A DNA stretch of 64,000 nt, taken from Cycas panzhihuaensis (Eukaryota > Cycadophyta). A program made the translations under genes and the position numbers. Shown one piece after another: positions 33,640 to 44,097 of this stretch. The stretch spans positions 204,607,741 to 204,671,740 of the forward strand of contig CM041465.1 in NCBI GenBank assembly GCA_023213395.1, written 5' to 3'. The notes under the pieces are model-generated. The model did no database searches, had not been told where the DNA came from, and saw nothing but the letters and a program-made list of their open reading frames with translations. Numbering within the stretch: position 1 is the first letter of the stretch; every line of letters begins with the position of its first letter.

Positions 33640-34035
33640 ATGTTTGATCCTTGGTTTTTTATTCCTAGTTGATTGTTGAAGCACTGGAATTTGTCCTTTG
33701 GTAGAGGCTTAGGAAAAATATTTTTAAGTTGCTTTTCATAGTTGCAGTATTGAAGGTCTATGTCCTTAGCTTGAAAATTTTCTTTGATGAAATATGATGA
33801 TGCACTTCTATGTGCTTTGTTCTTGCATGGAAGACAAGACTTTTGGTCAACTTGATAACGCTCTGGTTGTCGCAGAAGATTGAAGTTGCTTTGATGCATT
33901 CTTGATTTAGGTCGTGGAGTAGTTGCTTCACCCAAACTGCTTCACGGGTTATACTTAGTGCAGCCTTGTATTCAACTTCTGTTGATGATAAAGCCACAAT
34001 TGGTTGCTTTTTGCTACTCCAAGATGTAATAACCA
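33640..34035 (-). pseudogene. Copia H RNase H, C-terminal part
   Basis: The minus strand reads WSSKKQPIVALSSTEVEYKA, then CDNQSVIKLTKS, ARTKHIEVHHH and FPKPLPKDKFQ, the ordered end of a copia RNase H. It continues from 41811, on the other side of B, where the preceding residues (DLGLNYTK, LIGYNDS) are found. A frameshift near 33760 separates two frames. Confidence 0.87.
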
Positions 34036-34040
34036 AACCC

Positions 34041-34596
34041 TGTTAAACCTTATGTTTACATGTTAAGATTATGTACTTTATTTTTCATGTAATATTTGTA
34101 CTTTTGTACTTTAGGGGTGACTTATCACTTAAGTGATAAAGTGCACACCCACATTCTTTCTAGTGATACAACGTTGTCACTAAAGGGTCAAATGGACCCC
34201 CGTGCACTTTTGCTCACACGAGAGCCCCAAAAGGACACATGTCCTACATGCAAGGCATGTACCTTAGATGTTTGACACTTGTCAAACATCCAATGCCTTA
34301 GGTCTCTCATTTCACTCTATATAATGAGACCTCTCCTCATTGTTCTCATATAGAGTTGGAGCTGTATTGTTATGTTGTCAGTTTGCTAATCAAACTGTTT
34401 ATTCATTTGGAGGTTGGATCAATTCCAACCCCACACATTTGGTATCATTCTCTTGCTCCTTCATTTTCTTGCTTTGTCTTGCTTATGTTTTTCATCTTAA
34501 GAGTATCATACTTGTTAGCATTTAGTGCTTTCTAGAACTAGAGTGAACCTAGCTTCTAGATCTTGGGACTGTGAGGCCATTATGCCCCTTTTCACA
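34041..34596 (+). repeat. 5' LTR of copia B
   Basis: 556 bp, TGTTAAACC to TTTTCACA. It has a TATATAA box at 34318-34324, a perfect 18-bp palindrome TTATCACTTAAGTGATAA at 34122-34139 and an inverted repeat at 34269-34288 (TGTTTGACA arms). ACAACGTTGT near 34168 is a third palindrome. Confidence 0.96.
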
Positions 34597-34598
34597 TT

Positions 34599-34610
34599 TG
34601 GTATCAGAGC
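34599..34610 (+). other. Primer binding site of copia B
   Basis: TGGTATCAGAGC, two bases after the LTR, pairs with initiator methionine tRNA. Confidence 0.92.
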
Positions 34611-37095
34611 AAGAGGAGACTAGTTCCCTCTGCATTACATTTGTTCTTTGCTCAAGGAGATTCAAACAAGGCCTACAAACCCTTGGTGACGATCTTCGCT
34701 CTCCGAAGGTGATCCAAGGTTTGCTTGAAGACCATTTCTTGCAGGTTCAAGCTGCTGAAGTATTTTTAAAGGCTGGAGCACTCTATATTCAAATCTGAAA
34801 TTATTTTTTTTCGGATCACCTTCAAGGTTTTGAGCAAAAGTACTCACGTTTTTTCTTGATTTTTCACTAAAAATCAAACCTTTTAAGTTGATTCTTCTTA
34901 TAGTTCAGGTGTTGGCATATTATGCAATTTTCTGAAACTCATTAATGAAGTTTGTTTCAAGCTACTGATCTTTTACAGGCTGTGGTCTATTTTTGGGCCA
35001 CTTTCAGCCCTCAAACCCCACTCAGGAACTCCAAATCCTTAGTGCTGTCTGTATTAAGCTTGTTTTTTGTTACAAATCAGCTCTCAAGCTCAGATTTGTA
35101 ATCTGCAACTGTTATGAGATGTTTCTTAGCAGAGCTGAGTCATTTTTTCAACATTTCTAGTGATTTCTACCTCAGAAATTGAGGTTTCTCTTACAAATGA
35201 CTGGCTGTCCAAGAACTAACTTACGTGCAGGTGTATCAAGTCTCAAAGAAGGACTTTAGTGCAGGGTTGAAGGGTTTCGAACCCTAGACAGTCGTACGAC
35301 TGCCATTCTTTCCCATTGACAGGGGCGCCCTCTGTATCCTTCATCAGCTCCGTTCTCTGCGAAGGATCAACATCAGCTGCTCAAACTCGAGCCAAGCCTC
35401 TGTTAACACCCTGCGTCCTTGCTCCTGAAGTAGCGGCTCGATCCTCGACTCCTATGTGGAGATATCTCTGCCTGAGCATTCACGGTCGCCGCCCGCTCGG
35501 ACTCGCTGTGAATCGGCAGTTTCTCATTTTTTCGAAAATTTTCTCAAAATTTTCAACTTTAAAACATTTAAGTCTTACCTTATGTTATGTAGATTAGAAT
35601 ATTCACCGAATATTCCTCTTTACATAATCAAATTTAGTCCTAAAGTTATATCAAGTTCTTTTTTTTAGTCAATTAATCACTAAAAATTCACTTTTAACCC
35701 AAATTTAAAGGGGTACTTAGTGATTTTTATTTTTTTGACTTCACTTTAGACTAAATCAAGTTTCTTCAAGTGTCTTTCTACATCAAAAGTGATTTTTTCT
35801 CTTTATTAAGTCATTTTTTTAGTCAAGGCACTTTGCATAGTGACCTTAGCTTAATTTTTTCTTAAGAGAAAAATTATATTTTTTTGTACTTTTGGAGCTA
35901 AAAATCTTCTAAGTATTGAGTGATCTCATTAAATCACTAATACTAACTCAAACTTACTTCTTTGAAGACTTAAAAATACTCTTGTTTAAGCATTTTCGAA
36001 GTCTTCCTACGTGGTGTCCTTATTGCTCAAGTTGCAAAAAAAAATTTCAATTTTAGCCTCTGTTTTTTGGCTCTTTAAGCTTTTTATAACACTTAATTAA
36101 TGTTGTATAAGTGTTAATTGGCTTAGGTGAAGTGATTTTAAGTGTTTGCACATTGTAAAAGTGATATTTATTACTATTTCAAACACTTCTTTAAGGCACC
36201 TTGCATGGTGACCTATTGCCCTTAGTCACAAAAAGGGTTCAAAATACTTTGTACTTAATAAAATCACTTCATTTTTTGATCGTTGGGACTATTTTAAAAG
36301 TCCCAACACTTGGTGCTTGGTGTCCTATTTTGCAAGTGGTTCTCTTACCTTCACTTTTGAGCATTAAAAGGAACCCATTTGTATCTTCATCACAAAGTTT
36401 TGCTTTGCTTCATTGAGTACTTAAGCACATTTTCAAAGTACTTTTCTTCCAAAACTCATTGTACTCAAGCATCTGTTTTTTTTACTTGGATCTGCATAAG
36501 CACTACACTTCATTAAGTGCTCATTGTAACAACATTTTAAGTGTTCATATTGATGTACTAAAATTGCTTCCTTTTTTGAAGCCACTTTTCATTGTAAGTT
36601 TAATCAAACATTTTCATAAGTACATCATCCAAGTAAAAATAAATCTAAGTTCACTTTAACCTTCTAAAAAGTGACTTAAAAATCTTGTTGGAGAGGCCAG
36701 AAAAAGGTTCAAACCTTGCCTCTGAAATAACCTTAAGCTTGGTGCATTCCCTAGGGGACCAACCGACCGCAGTCGGTCGTGCGACAATTAAGGTTGCTTG
36801 AGGAAAGGAGGTTCGAAAAGGGTGTTATTGAAATGAATCCCAGGGAAAGCATGGTATGTCCATGCAGATCAACCCTACCTGCCTTGTCCTAGATTTAACT
36901 TGGCCAACTGTTGGATCTCTTCAATAGATCGGGGTTGGACCAACTCCATAGCCTAGTCCTCCACCCCTCATCATTCCATTCAGTTGTTGGATCTTCTAGT
37001 AAGATCGAGGCTGGTTTCGTTAGAAGGTGGAACTTAAGCGACGAAAGCTTTGAGTTTCCAAGTTATCTGCTAGCTTCAAGCCTTACAACTGAAAC
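34611..37095 (+). other. Long leader of copia B with a family-variable middle
   Basis: About 2.5 kb with no retroelement gene. 34611-35302 and about 36013-36470 align with the leader of A; the part between them does not. The break on the left is at a perfect 14-bp palindrome CAGTCGTACGACTG (35289-35302). The variable part starts GC-rich and contains a 93-codon ORF (35316-35597) with no domain I recognise. Near 36766-36784 is a hairpin CGACCG-CAGT-CGGTCG. Such a long leader is shared with copia E. Confidence 0.75.
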
Positions 37096-37920
37096 ATGGC
37101 TGCTATTAACATGCTTAATGCATGCACCATTTGATTAATAGGTCAAGATAACTATCAAGAATGGAAGAGAATCACTTAGAATCTGTTGATCATGAATGAA
37201 TTTTGGGGTTATGTTTCTGGAAGGCTACCCCAACCTGTACTTGTTGTCAATGGCAATGTAACTGTTCAACCTGATGATACTTTTGTTGCTGCTTGGGAAG
37301 CCAAAGATGAAATCGCTTTGGCATTCCTTCATATGATTGTTGATGTACATGTGGATCAAAACATTGCTTGTGCAAAAACTCCTAAGGAAGCTTGGGACAT
37401 TTTTTCCTCTTTGTATGAAATGCGAGATGAAGCTCGCATTTTAATGGTAAAAGCCAAGTTGTATTCTGTAAAGTTTGTCAAGCCTATGTCGACTTTTCTT
37501 TCCTCCATTAAGGAGGTATGTAATGAGTTGAATACACTAGGTAGTCTAGCAACAAGAGATGAACTTATAACATCTATCACCAAAGCTTTGCCAAAGGACT
37601 ACAACGGCTTTATATAAATACTACAAGAGATGGTTCTCTTAAAAGAATGTCATTCAATGAATTTGAAAGTTTATTGCTTCAAGAAGAACAATTCTACACA
37701 AGGATAATGAGGAACCATCTACATCAGGTGCATTCACGGCCAAATCAAAGGCCAAGTAGAATCCCAAACTTGCACTCTCAAAGCAGTTTGGGAACATGAA
37801 CATTGGTTCTTCAAAGACCAATGTTGTATGTCATTATTGTGGCAAACTTGGCCACATAGCACCTGATTGTAGGAAGAAGCAATCATATCTACGTCAACAA
37901 CATCAGTAGCCACGTCAACA
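37096..37920 (+). pseudogene. Copia B gag with zinc knuckle
   Basis: The ATG at 37096 opens MAAINMLNACTI, then TGA at 37132 and TAG at 37177; from 37186 the same frame is open to 37617. Capsid features: EFWGYVSGRLPQP, AKDEIALAFLHMIVD, KEAWDIFSSLYEMRDEA. A frameshift near 37610 follows, and a CCHC knuckle (CHYCGKLGHIAPDC) lies at about 37829-37870. A Gln-rich stretch and an Arg/Gly-rich GGQRGRGGFRGG (near 38020) come next, before the protease. The sequence is close to copia E Gag. Confidence 0.88.
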
Positions 37921-38119
37921 AAATCAGCAACAGCAGCAACTGCGTGAGCAATACCAACAAGGACTCCAGCAACAGCAGTAGCAACAACCCCCTCGACCAA
38001 ATCGAGGTGCTTACCGAGGAGGTCAAAGAGGAAGGGGGGGTTTTAGAGGTGGCAATCAACGCCACTTTAATCAGTTTGCAGATGAAGACAAACTGTTTTG
38101 TGCATATCAAACATCCAAG

Positions 38120-39640
38120 GTTGATGAAACTTGGATTATTGATTCTGGAGCTTTGCAACACATGACTGGGATTGAAGAACTCCTTACCGACATCAAGGAA
38201 GGTAAAGGTCAATCAGTGACCTTTGGCAACAATCAATCTGTTAAGATTTCTGGAATAGGCACAATAGCTCCATTTCACTCTTCTTCAAATCCTCCCTCTT
38301 CATTTCCCGATGGCAATGCCTACTTCATACCTTCTATGGACAAGAACTTGCTATCTATTAGCAAATTGGACAAACAAGAGATGAACGTCTTGTTCAGAAA
38401 TGGGAAATGTGTAATAAGTGACAAAGATGACCAAGTAGTTGCTGTTCGATATGAGGATCAAGGCCTCTACAAATTGGATGCAAATAATGTAACACTTGAT
38501 TCTGCTTACTCTGGTTCAATTGTCGCTCCATACTTGTCCAAGATGCAACTTTGGCATCAATGTCTAGGCCATTTGAGCTTAGACAATCTCAGGCAGATGA
38601 TCAACAAAAACATGGTACATGGGCTTCCGAAGATCTATGGCACAAAATGTCTTTGTGAAGCGTGCATAATGGGGACTCATCATTGCTTGCCTTTCCTTAA
38701 AGGCAAAGTATGGCGTGCATCACATCCTTTGCAGCTGGTACACTCGGATTTGTGTGGACCTATGTCCACCGCATCTTTTGGAGGAGCTTTGTACTACATC
38801 TCTTTCATTGATGACTTTTCTCATAAAGTTTGGGTATACTTTATCAAACACAAATCTGAAGCATTTTCCAAGTTCAAAGAATTCAAGCTTGAAGTGGAAA
38901 ACGAGTCTGCCCACTCTATCAAAACATTAAGGACAAACAATGGAGGTGAATTTACTTCAAATGAATTCACCCAATTTTGCAAGGATAATGGCATTCGGAG
39001 ACAACTGACTATTCCTCACACTCCTCAACAAAATGGAGTCTCGGAAAGAATGATCAGAACTTTGGCTAATAAAGCCAAAGCAATGATGCATGCACAAGGA
39101 CTCACTCGAGCTTACTAGGCAGAGGCATTTCACCTGACTCCCTATGTGTGTCCTTGATCCAACTACAATGATCCGATATGACACGCGAGGAGGCATGGTG
39201 CAGCAAAAGTCAACTGTCAACCATTTGAGGACTTTTGGGTGCACTGCTTATATGCACATCCCCGATCAACAAAGGACAAAATTAGACAAGCATAGTCTAA
39301 AATGCATCATTGTAGGATATGCCATTCATAGCAAAGCCTATAAGTTGTATGATCCCATTGGGAAGAAAATGCATCTCTCAAGAGATGTCATCTTTGCTGA
39401 AGAAGATCATAAGGAGTTGCAAACAGCATCCATGCAACCTCCCATTGACAAAGGCAAGAAGATTGTTGAGGCCTTCCTTCCCTCTCAATCTTCTACTCCA
39501 TGTACATCATTTGCACCTGCTGGACCGTCTACATCAATTGATTTTGCTCCACTTGATCTAAGCACATCTTCTGTTGATCAACCACTTAGATCAGAAGATC
39601 TTGAGGTTCAAGTCACTTCAATTCAAAAGTTACTAAAATG
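38120..39640 (+). pseudogene. Copia B protease and integrase
   Basis: Protease core TWIIDSGALQHMTG with Asp at 38141. One frame stays open from here to 39118 (321 codons): MDKNLLSISKLDKQ, the HHCC finger (LWHQCLGHL, CLCEACIMGTHH), HSDLCGPM, FIDDFSHKVWVYF and NGVSERMIRT. The second catalytic Asp, normally in SDNGGEF, is Asn here (RTNNGGEF, near 38933), a GAC to AAC change. A tryptophan codon became TAG at 39115. After a frameshift the tail (39144-39641) shows CTAYMHIPDQQRTKLDKHS and a Ser/Pro-rich linker. Confidence 0.9.
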
Positions 39641-39649
39641 ATACACTCA

Positions 39650-41230
39650 AAAAGTACAGGACGACCACATCATTGAAGGAAAACGTGCATCAAAATATAG
39701 GCAGCAGACCAATATGTGTCGATGAGCCTTCCACTTTTGAGGAGGCTTCTAAAAATTAAAATTGGAAGGCTGCCATGGATGAAGAAATCCATTATGTTGA
39801 AAAGAATGGTACTTGGGATTTGGTTGAATTGCCTGAACACAAACAGGCAATCAGTTGCAAATGGGTCTACAAGACCAAATTCCATTCTGATGGTTCACTT
39901 AAGCGGCAGAAGGCTTGCCTTGTGGCAAAAGGATTTAAACAAAAGGAAGGCATAGACTATGAGGAGACTTTTGCACCCGTGGCAAATATGAACACCATCA
40001 GACTCATCTTGGCCTTAGTTGCTCAATGCAAATGGCCAGTCTATCACATGGACGTGAAGAGCGCCTTTCTTAATGGCGATGTTCAGGAGGAGGTATACTT
40101 GGAGCAACCTCCCGGTTACAAAGTACAAGGCAAGGAGCATTTTGTATGTCGCCTAAAAAAGGCGTTATATGGCTTGAAACAAGCTCCAAGAGCATGGTAC
40201 TCAAAGATCGATGATTACTTCTTGAGACATGGGTTTCATCGATCTACTTCAGATCCTAACCTATATATCAGACATGAAAAGAACCATGCCATTTTTGTTG
40301 CCTTGTATGTAGATGACTTAGTGATCACTGGCAATGACACTAAGATGATATTCATTCTCCAGGATGATTTAAAGAGAAGTTTCGAGATGACAGATCTTGG
40401 ACTTCTCCATTACTTTTTAGGCTTTGAGATATGGTAACATCCAGGCTATATCTTCATCTCCCAAGTGAAATATTCTTGGGACATTTTGCAGCGGTTCAGG
40501 ATGCACGACTGCAAACCAACGCCTACACCAACGGAGAATGGATGTAAGCTTACTCTCAATGAGGAAGTTGCACCTGCAGATCCCACACTTTACAGGCAGT
40601 TGATTGGGAGTCTCATTTATCTCACCAACACTCGACTGGATATTTCATTTGCAGTTGGGATTTGTTCACGATACATGTCTCAACCCAATCATAAACATTG
40701 GAATGCAGCTAAATGCATACTTAAATACATCAAAGGCACATTGCAGCATGGCGTTGAGTATGCACATAATGAGAACTTCACTCTGGAAGGGTTCTCGGTT
40801 ACGATTAGGCGAGTTGCCAGGATAGCAGGAGATCAACCTTGGGATACTGTTTTTCCCTTGGTTCAGCAGTTGTTTCGTGGAGTTGTAAGAAGCAACCCAA
40901 TGTTACCTTGTCCTCCACCGAAGCAGAGTACAAAGTTGCGGTCGGTAGCGACTTGTGAAGCTATCGGCTCTGACGGTTCTTGGGGAACTTGGACTTGAGC
41001 GGGATCACCCCACCGGGATATCTTGTGACAATCAAAGTGTACTCAAGTTAGCCAAGAATCCGATTTTATGCACGGACCAAACACATCGAGGTTCATCATC
41101 ACTTCATCAGAGAGCATGTGCAGAATGGTGAGATCAACCTCTAGTCTGGACCTCTGAGGAGGAGCATCTGATGAGATATCTTTACCAAGCCTCTTGGTAG
41201 AGAAGAGTTTGTAAAATTCAGAGATGGTCT
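39650..41230 (+). pseudogene. Copia B reverse transcriptase and RNase H
   Basis: RT is open from 39775 to 40437 (220 codons): [55 protein letters not shown] and the intact catalytic ALYVDDLVITGN. A TAA at 40435 follows, then in the same frame the connection domain (DCKPTPTPTENG, LYRQLIGSLIYLTNTR) to about 40797. RNase H is frameshifted after LEGFS near 40795; its later blocks ([16 protein letters not shown]-like, [23 protein letters not shown]) appear in other frames up to 41215. Confidence 0.9.
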
Positions 41231-41255
41231 TGGCGTCCGACTTAACATTGTAAAT

Positions 41256-41268
41256 AGTAAGGGGGGGT
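41256..41268 (+). other. Polypurine tract of copia B
   Basis: AGTAAGGGGGGG directly abuts the TG of the 3' LTR. Confidence 0.85.
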
Positions 41269-41805
41269 GTTAAACCTTATGTTTACATGTTAAGATTATG
41301 TACTTTATTTTTCATGTAATTAGGGGTGACTTATCACTTAAGTGATAAAGTGCACACCCACATTCTTTCTAGTGACACAACGTTGTCACTAAAGGGTCAA
41401 ATGGACCCCCATGCACTTTTGCTCACGTGAATGCCCCAAAAGGACACATGTCCTACATGCAAGGCATGTACCTTGAATGTTTGACAGTTGTCAAACATCC
41501 AATGCCTTAGGTCTCTCATTTCACTCTATATAATGAGACCTCTCCTCATTGTTCTCATATAGAGTAGGAGCTATATTGTTATCTTTGTCGGTTGCTAATC
41601 AAACTGTTTATTCATTTGGAGGTTGGACCAATTCCAACCCCACACATTTGGTATCATTCTCTTGCTCCTTCATTTTCTTGCTTTGTCTTGCTTATGTTTT
41701 TCATCTTAAGAGTAACATACTTGTTAGCATTTAGTGCTTTCTAGAACTAGAGTGAACCTAGCTTCTAGATCTTGGGACTGTGAGGCCATTAGGCCCCTTT
41801 TCACA
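41269..41805 (+). repeat. 3' LTR of copia B
   Basis: 537 bp, TGTTAAACC to TTTTCACA, lacking about 19 bases present in the 5' copy after TTTTTCATGTAAT. The 18-bp palindrome is conserved at 41331-41348. The target duplication AACCC follows. Confidence 0.96.
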
Positions 41806-41810
41806 AACCC

Positions 41811-43104
41811 AAGTTGAAATAGTACCCAGATGTAGACTTCCTCTCTTGTTGAATCATTATACCCAATTAGCTCAAGTTTAGTAGCCTTGGTATAATTCAA
41901 TCCTAGATCCACTGCGCCTCTGATATATTTTAGGATTTTTTTGGATGCATTTCAATGAGAGACTTAGGAGCATGCAAATATTTAGTAACCATTCCTATAG
42001 AGAATGATATATCTAGCTTGGTTGCTGCTAAGTAAATAAGGTTTCCAACCAACTATTGATAGAGAGTTTTACTTACCTCTTGATTGCTTTCATCTGATGT
42101 CAGGACACATCCTGTTTTCACGGGAGTGGCACATGATTTGCATTCTTCCATATTAAATCTTTTGAGGAGATTCTTGGCATATTTTGATTGAGAAATAAAA
42201 ATAGTATTTGTTTTTTGATTCACTTCAATGCCGAGATGGTAGTGAAGTGGGCCCATGTCTATCATCTCAAAATTGCTTTCCACCTGCATCCTTACCCATA
42301 TGATTGTTTTTCATGATCATTATTAGCAATGGGCATATTATCTACATTTACAATAATTATGGCGACTAAGCCATCTCTTCGTTTTTTTATATATAGGTTT
42401 GGATTAGACTCACATCTGCTGAATCCTTTCTCCTTGAGGTGACAATCTAATTTTGCATACTAGGCCCATGGTGCTTGGTTTTAATTTATAGACCAAATGC
42501 CCTTCCCCCTTTTTTGGTATATTTAGGAGGTTGCTCCATATACACCTCTTTTTCCAAATCACAATTTAAAAAAACACTTTTTACATTGAGTTGTACCATC
42601 TCCCACCAATATTGGGCTGCTAAAGCTATAATAGTGCGAATTGTTATTGTTTTTGTTATTAGGGCAAATGTTTCGTCATATTCAATGTCTGTAGTCTGAG
42701 TATATCCTTTTGCCACCAACTTAGCTTTATATTTCTCAATGTTGCCATTAGATTTTTCCTTTATCTTGTAAACCCATTTACACCCAATAATTGGTTTACC
42801 TTTTGGAGGACGAACAAGTTCCCATGTATTATTTTCTTTTATGGCAAATATTTTTTTGTCTATAGCATCTTGCCATTCTAGGTTTGCACAAGCTTCTTCA
42901 TAATTTTGAGGTTCAATTGAGTAGACTAAGGCTTGATGCTTTTGAGACCTTGTTCTCTGCTAAAAAACTTCTTATTTTAATTCTTCCATAGTTCTTAAAT
43001 ACCACTTGGGTAGCCTCTTTTTAGTTTGGATAGTTTCTCTTTGTTGTTCTTTTTGGGGATCATTTCCGTGTTCCCTTACATCTTGAAGATCATTTTTTGG
43101 GACA
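41811..43104 (-). pseudogene. Copia H reverse transcriptase and first part of RNase H
   Basis: From right to left on the minus strand: KRLPKWYLRTMEELK (43030-42975), WVYKIKEKSNGNIEKYKAK (42780-42720), MVAKGYTQTTDIEYDETF, VQLNVKSVFLNCDLEKEVYM (42719-42520), a decayed catalytic box IIVNVDNMPIANND near 42320 where YVDD has become NVDN, then LKRFNMEECKSCATPVKTGC (42289-42053) and the RNase H start near 41900. Two frameshifts and several stops are present. It is joined to 48615 on its upstream side, across element G, and to 34035 on its downstream side, across B. Confidence 0.85.
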
Positions 43105-43109
43105 CATTC

Positions 43110-43959
43110 TGTTGGGACATATTGTGAAACATAGGCCTCGAGGAAGACAGAATACAGGCTTGTATTGACCAAATGAATGCAAGTACCGACCATACAGAGG
43201 TACACACGAGGCGAAACAGTGGAAAAACCGGCGTGCAGGTAGGTATGACAGTGCGTGCACAGGCAGTGCGTACCGCGAGATCTACCCGATGGCGGAGCAG
43301 GCGATGCGCGCGACGATGCTGGGACCGGTGGAAGCACAGGAAGGCATCGGGGCGTGCGTCGGACCTAATGAAGACATTAGTTAAAGTGCATAACTAATGA
43401 TTAAAGTGAAAGGGTACCTTGGTGACAAAAAGGTATGATTATGACTTTGGGTCATAACCTTTCATCAAAAGGCATCAAAGGGACATATTTAATGGTGCTT
43501 TGAGGACCATTCCAGTGTGAGAGCCGAGTGATTCAATCCCATGACATACTCTCGAGGGTGAGAGCCGGATATCAGAGTGCACAAAGGTGCAGGAGCTGAA
43601 ATGCATGTGACCATTTGGAGCATCAACGTATGATAAGTACCATCAGGTGCGCATTGTATGTGAAAAGGCGTATCTTTGTTAGAATGCTCAGGAATACATT
43701 CCAGCCTCTGTGTAAATGAACTGTTGACTTAATAAAAGGAAGAGTTACGTGGAAATTGGTGTATTCTTGGTGTTGTGATGATGATTTGCTGAGTATGTAT
43801 TAATTTACATGCTTGTGTACCATTCTGTGAATTATATATGGAATGTATGTGAATGACCATGTTGATAGTATCCTGAAACTAGACTATAGCGCTGTGTAAC
43901 CTTGACAAGTGAATAGAGGTATCTTATAAGTGTAATAAGATACCCCCCAGCAGTCAACA
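43110..43959 (+). repeat. 5' LTR of gypsy G
   Basis: 850 bp, TGTTGGGACATATTG to CAGTCAACA, aligning with 47760-48614 and more distantly with the K LTRs. GTAC motifs are frequent. Confidence 0.94.
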
Positions 43960-43980
43960 TTGGTTCCGGTGCCTACGTCC
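43960..43980 (+). other. Probable primer binding site of gypsy G
   Basis: TTGGTTCCGGTGCCTACGTCC directly follows the LTR and is shared with K. The matching tRNA cannot be named with confidence. Confidence 0.55.
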
Positions 43981-44097
43981 GTTGAGGAGGGACAGGGCCT
44001 AGGGGTTTCAAGAGAAAAGAATGTGTAAAGGGCAGAGGACCCTGGCTGCCGTCGTGATGGCGGGCTGTAACTAAGCCACCGTGACGAGGACCTTCCA

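Larger units (their letters stand above)
34041..41805 (+). mobile_element. Ty1/copia element B, youngest complete copia
   Basis: A 7765-bp copia with a perfect target duplication AACCC (34036-34040 and 41806-41810), both LTRs, primer site, 2.5-kb leader, gag, pol and polypurine tract. By eye its LTRs differ at about 17 positions plus one roughly 19-base indel, the smallest divergence among the pairs compared here. It sits in the RNase H of H. Its pol is mostly open, but stops in gag and one lost integrase catalytic residue disable it. Same family as A at the left edge. Confidence 0.97.

Noticed and set aside
35316-35597. 93-codon ORF in the copia B leader (MTGAPSVSFISSVL)
   Set aside because: No recognisable domain, and copia A lacks it; treated as part of the variable leader segment, not as a gene.
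43173-43397. Arg-rich ORF within the gypsy G 5' LTR
   Set aside because: Lies wholly in LTR regulatory sequence and is not conserved in the 3' LTR frame.
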